Assembly: GCF_000721935.1 (NCBI RefSeq)
Contig: NZ_KL585408.1
Span: 23,514 to 30,184, forward strand
DNA length: 6,671 nt
Direction: 5' to 3'
From: Streptomyces sp. NRRL WC-3549
Lineage (GTDB): Bacteria; Actinomycetota; Actinomycetes; Streptomycetales; Streptomycetaceae
In this document: positions 5,564-6,671 of the stretch, in pieces
Layout: every line of letters begins with the position of its first letter
How positions within the stretch are numbered: position 1 is the stretch's first letter
Notes under the pieces: generated by a model
Seen by the model: only the letters and a program-made list of their open reading frames with translations
Databases searched by the model: none
What the model was told of the DNA's origin: nothing
Made by a program: the position numbers and the translations under genes

Positions 5564-5580
5564 TTGGCGGGTTCCGCCAA
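5564..5580. promoter_or_regulatory. Inverted repeat TTGGCGG-GTT-CCGCCAA, candidate operator
   Basis: Perfect 7-bp arms with a 3-bp centre lie 80 bp upstream of the desaturase ATG, at the edge of a less GC-rich promoter-like stretch. The size and symmetry suit a dimeric helix-turn-helix regulator. It also lies between the desaturase and the orphan minus-strand start, so it could serve both directions. Confidence 0.45.
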
Positions 5581-5648
5581 ACGCTGATGACTTCGCGTCT
5601 CACATACTTGTGGGTAACAACGTCTATCCCCCGCCCGCACGACGGCTC

Positions 5649-5654
5649 TACGGT
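5649..5654 (+). promoter_or_regulatory. Candidate -10 box of the desaturase gene (leaderless)
   Basis: TACGGT fits TANNNT and is separated by exactly 6 nt from the A of the ATG at 5661, the spacing expected if transcription starts at the first base of the start codon. No Shine-Dalgarno precedes the ATG, which supports a leaderless message. No clear -35 hexamer is seen. Confidence 0.45.
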
Positions 5655-5660
5655 GCTCGC

Positions 5661-6545
5661 ATGGAGCCGAACCTGCCCGATGTCGTGCTGTGGTCCATCC
5701 CGGCCTTCGTCCTGCTGACCGTCCTGGAAATGGTGTCCTACCGGCTGCACCCGGACGACGAGGCCGCCGGGTACGAAGCCAGGGACGCGGCCACGAGCGT
5801 CACCATGGGGCTGGGCAGCCTGGTCTTCGACCTGCTGTGGAAGATACCCGTCGTGGCGATATACACCGCCCTGTACGAACTGACCCCGCTGCGCGTCCCC
5901 GTGCTGTGGTGGACGGTCCTGCTGATGCTGCTCGCCCAGGACTTCTTCTACTACTGGTCGCACCGGGGCCACCATGTGATCCGGATCCTCTGGGCCTGCC
6001 ACGTGGTGCACCACTCCAGCCGGAACTTCAACCTCACCACGGCGCTCCGCCAGCCCTGGACCTCACTGACCTCCTGGCCGTTCTACCTCCCGATGATCGC
6101 CCTCGGCGTGCATCCCGCGGCGCTCGCCTTCTGCTCCTCGGCGAACCTCGTCTACCAGTTCTGGGTGCACACCGAACGGATCGGCAGACTGCCGCGCCCC
6201 TTCGAGTACGTCCTCAACACGCCCTCGCACCACCGGGTGCACCACGCCTCCCAGGGCGGCTACCTCGACCGCAACTTCGGCGGCATCCTCATCGTCTGGG
6301 ACCGGCTCTTCGGCTCCTTCGCCGCCGAGGACGAACGGCCCGTCTACGGCCTCACCAAGAACATCACCACCTACAACCCGCTCCGTGTCGCCACCCACGA
6401 GTACGCCGCCATCGCCCGGGACGTACGGGCCGCCGGCAGCTGGAGCGAGCGGGCCGGGCGGGTCTTCCGCGGGCCGGGGTGGCAGCCCGCGCCTCCCGCC
6501 GGGGCCCCCGCGCCCGCCCGCCGCGCCGCCAGGCGTGCCGCATGA
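5661..6545 (+). CDS. Fatty acid hydroxylase/sterol desaturase superfamily membrane protein
   Basis: A 294-residue membrane protein starting MEPNLPDVVLWSIPAF. An upstream in-frame extension to 5514 exists, but its residues are not membrane- or family-like, so the ATG at 5661 is chosen. The three histidine clusters of the non-haem diiron hydroxylases are intact: HRGHH (101-105), HVVHH (114-118) and HRVHH (191-195). They are joined by the family's NLTTALR (124-130), FWVHTERIG (167-175) and YLDRNFGGILIVWDRLFGSF (201-220). Hydrophobic segments are at about 7-25, 46-68, 80-97 and 136-163. Such enzymes use O2 to hydroxylate or desaturate lipid substrates; alkylglycerol monooxygenase belongs to this superfamily. 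The tail (about 272-294) is Pro/Ala/Arg-rich. The stop overlaps the next start as ATGA, so the YhhN-type neighbour is translationally coupled and probably shares the pathway. The substrate is unknown: sterol, carotenoid, fatty acid or ether lipid. Confidence 0.92.
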   Translation: MEPNLPDVVLWSIPAFVLLTVLEMVSYRLHPDDEAAGYEARDAATSVTMGLGSLVFDLLWKIPVVAIYTALYELTPLRVPVLWWTVLLMLLAQDFFYYWSHRGHHVIRILWACHVVHHSSRNFNLTTALRQPWTSLTSWPFYLPMIALGVHPAALAFCSSANLVYQFWVHTERIGRLPRPFEYVLNTPSHHRVHHASQGGYLDRNFGGILIVWDRLFGSFAAEDERPVYGLTKNITTYNPLRVATHEYAAIARDVRAAGSWSERAGRVFRGPGWQPAPPAGAPAPARRAARRAA

Positions 6546-6671
6546 GCGCGCTCCCGCGGGCACCCCGGCTCGTCCGCCCGCTCCTCGCCGCGTTCCTCGC
6601 CGTCGTCGTGGTGGACCTGGCCGGCCTCCTCGGCGGGGTGCACGCCGTCCACCTGGTCGCCAAGCCGCTGT
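6542..6671 (+). CDS. YhhN family (lysoplasmalogenase-like) membrane protein, N-terminus only
   Basis: Only the first 43 residues are inside the window, beginning MSALPRAPRLVRPLLAAFLA. One hydrophobic helix (about 12-31) is followed by GGVHAVHLVAKPL. A hydrophobic opening followed by a Lys-Pro-Leu motif is typical of YhhN/TMEM86 proteins, where a conserved KPL(L)MPLL follows the first helices. Members of this family hydrolyse the vinyl-ether bond of lysoplasmalogens in animals and in at least some bacteria. The ATG overlaps the desaturase TGA (6542-6545) and has a weak CAGG 8 nt upstream, so translation probably depends on coupling. The call rests on a short stretch and on the neighbour, so other small polytopic membrane proteins cannot be excluded. 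Confidence 0.7.
   Translation, partial: MSALPRAPRLVRPLLAAFLAVVVVDLAGLLGGVHAVHLVAKPL

Larger units (their letters stand above)
5266..5660. other. 395-bp intergenic region with repeats and no convincing gene
   Basis: From left to right the region holds the VIT terminator hairpin (5285-5309), a tandem 14-bp repeat (5334-5365), two copies of TCGCCGGGCGG (5369-5379 and 5387-5397), a 20-bp perfect palindrome (5430-5449), a minus-strand Shine-Dalgarno plus GTG (5525-5509), a CCTCCGGAGG palindrome (5531-5540), the inverted repeat TTGGCGG-GTT-CCGCCAA (5564-5580) and the candidate desaturase -10 box (5649-5654). The DNA from about 5541 to 5660 is visibly less GC-rich than its surroundings, as expected of a promoter. 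Open frames through the left half are Pro/Gly/Ala low-complexity and look non-coding. Confidence 0.7.

Noticed and set aside
4399..5640. Minus-strand open frame of 413 codons opposite the VIT gene
   Set aside because: Arg/Pro/Gly-rich with no domain and crosses the VIT terminator. The VIT protein on the plus strand is unmistakable. Only the isolated ribosome binding site and GTG at 5525-5509 were kept as a curiosity.
5514..5660. N-terminal 49-codon extension of the desaturase
   Set aside because: Residues before the ATG at 5661 are charged and unlike the family, lie over promoter-like DNA, and include the operator-like repeat.
1..6671. CRISPR array, tRNA, rRNA, insertion sequence or defence system
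   Set aside because: No regularly spaced repeats, no tRNA-like cloverleaf or CCA end, no transposase or integrase motifs, and no recognisable defence proteins were found. The lone exonuclease is not enough to suggest one.

Overview
The window has the marks of a high-GC actinobacterium, most likely Streptomyces: strongly G/C third codon positions, frequent GTG starts, weak or absent Shine-Dalgarno sequences on several genes, and proteins typical of that genus (SURF1 beginning with YRFLLTRQW, a trehalase/glucoamylase-type GH15 protein, a VIT-family transporter, a DEDDh exonuclease with a BRCT tail). It looks like ordinary chromosomal territory. I see no transposase, integrase, CRISPR array, tRNA or rRNA.

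Layout. Positions 1-4402 hold five genes, all on the minus strand and closely spaced. In transcription order they are a 3'-5' exonuclease with a C-terminal BRCT-like region (4402-3395), a 77-residue Cys/His-rich zinc-ribbon protein (3331-3098), a SURF1 cytochrome oxidase assembly protein (3030-2233), a GH15 glycoside hydrolase (2175-382) and an SDR oxidoreductase cut off by the window edge (377-1). The gaps are 63, 67, 57 and 4 bp. The last pair is almost certainly co-translated. The other genes may be read through together or have their own promoters. A 143-bp divergent spacer separates this block from the plus-strand genes.

The plus strand carries a VIT1/CCC1-type metal transporter (4546-5265) followed by a GC-rich terminator-like hairpin. 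Next is a 395-bp gap (5266-5660) that holds several repeats and palindromes and a strong minus-strand ribosome-binding site plus GTG with no convincing gene behind it. Then come a fatty acid hydroxylase/sterol desaturase-superfamily membrane protein (5661-6545) and, overlapping its stop codon by ATGA, the beginning of a YhhN-type (lysoplasmalogenase family) membrane protein that runs off the window.

How the genes may work together. The clearest functional pair is the diiron hydroxylase plus the YhhN protein: related families in animals cleave alkyl-ether and vinyl-ether lipids, so this may be an ether-lipid or membrane-lipid turnover unit (inference). SURF1 serves terminal oxidase biogenesis, the GH15 enzyme alpha-glucoside or trehalose hydrolysis, and the VIT protein iron/manganese handling. 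I found no strong evidence for a wholly new multi-gene system. The best leads are the ATGA-coupled lipid pair, a 12-bp perfect inverted repeat ending on the SURF1 start codon, and the unexplained 5266-5660 gap.
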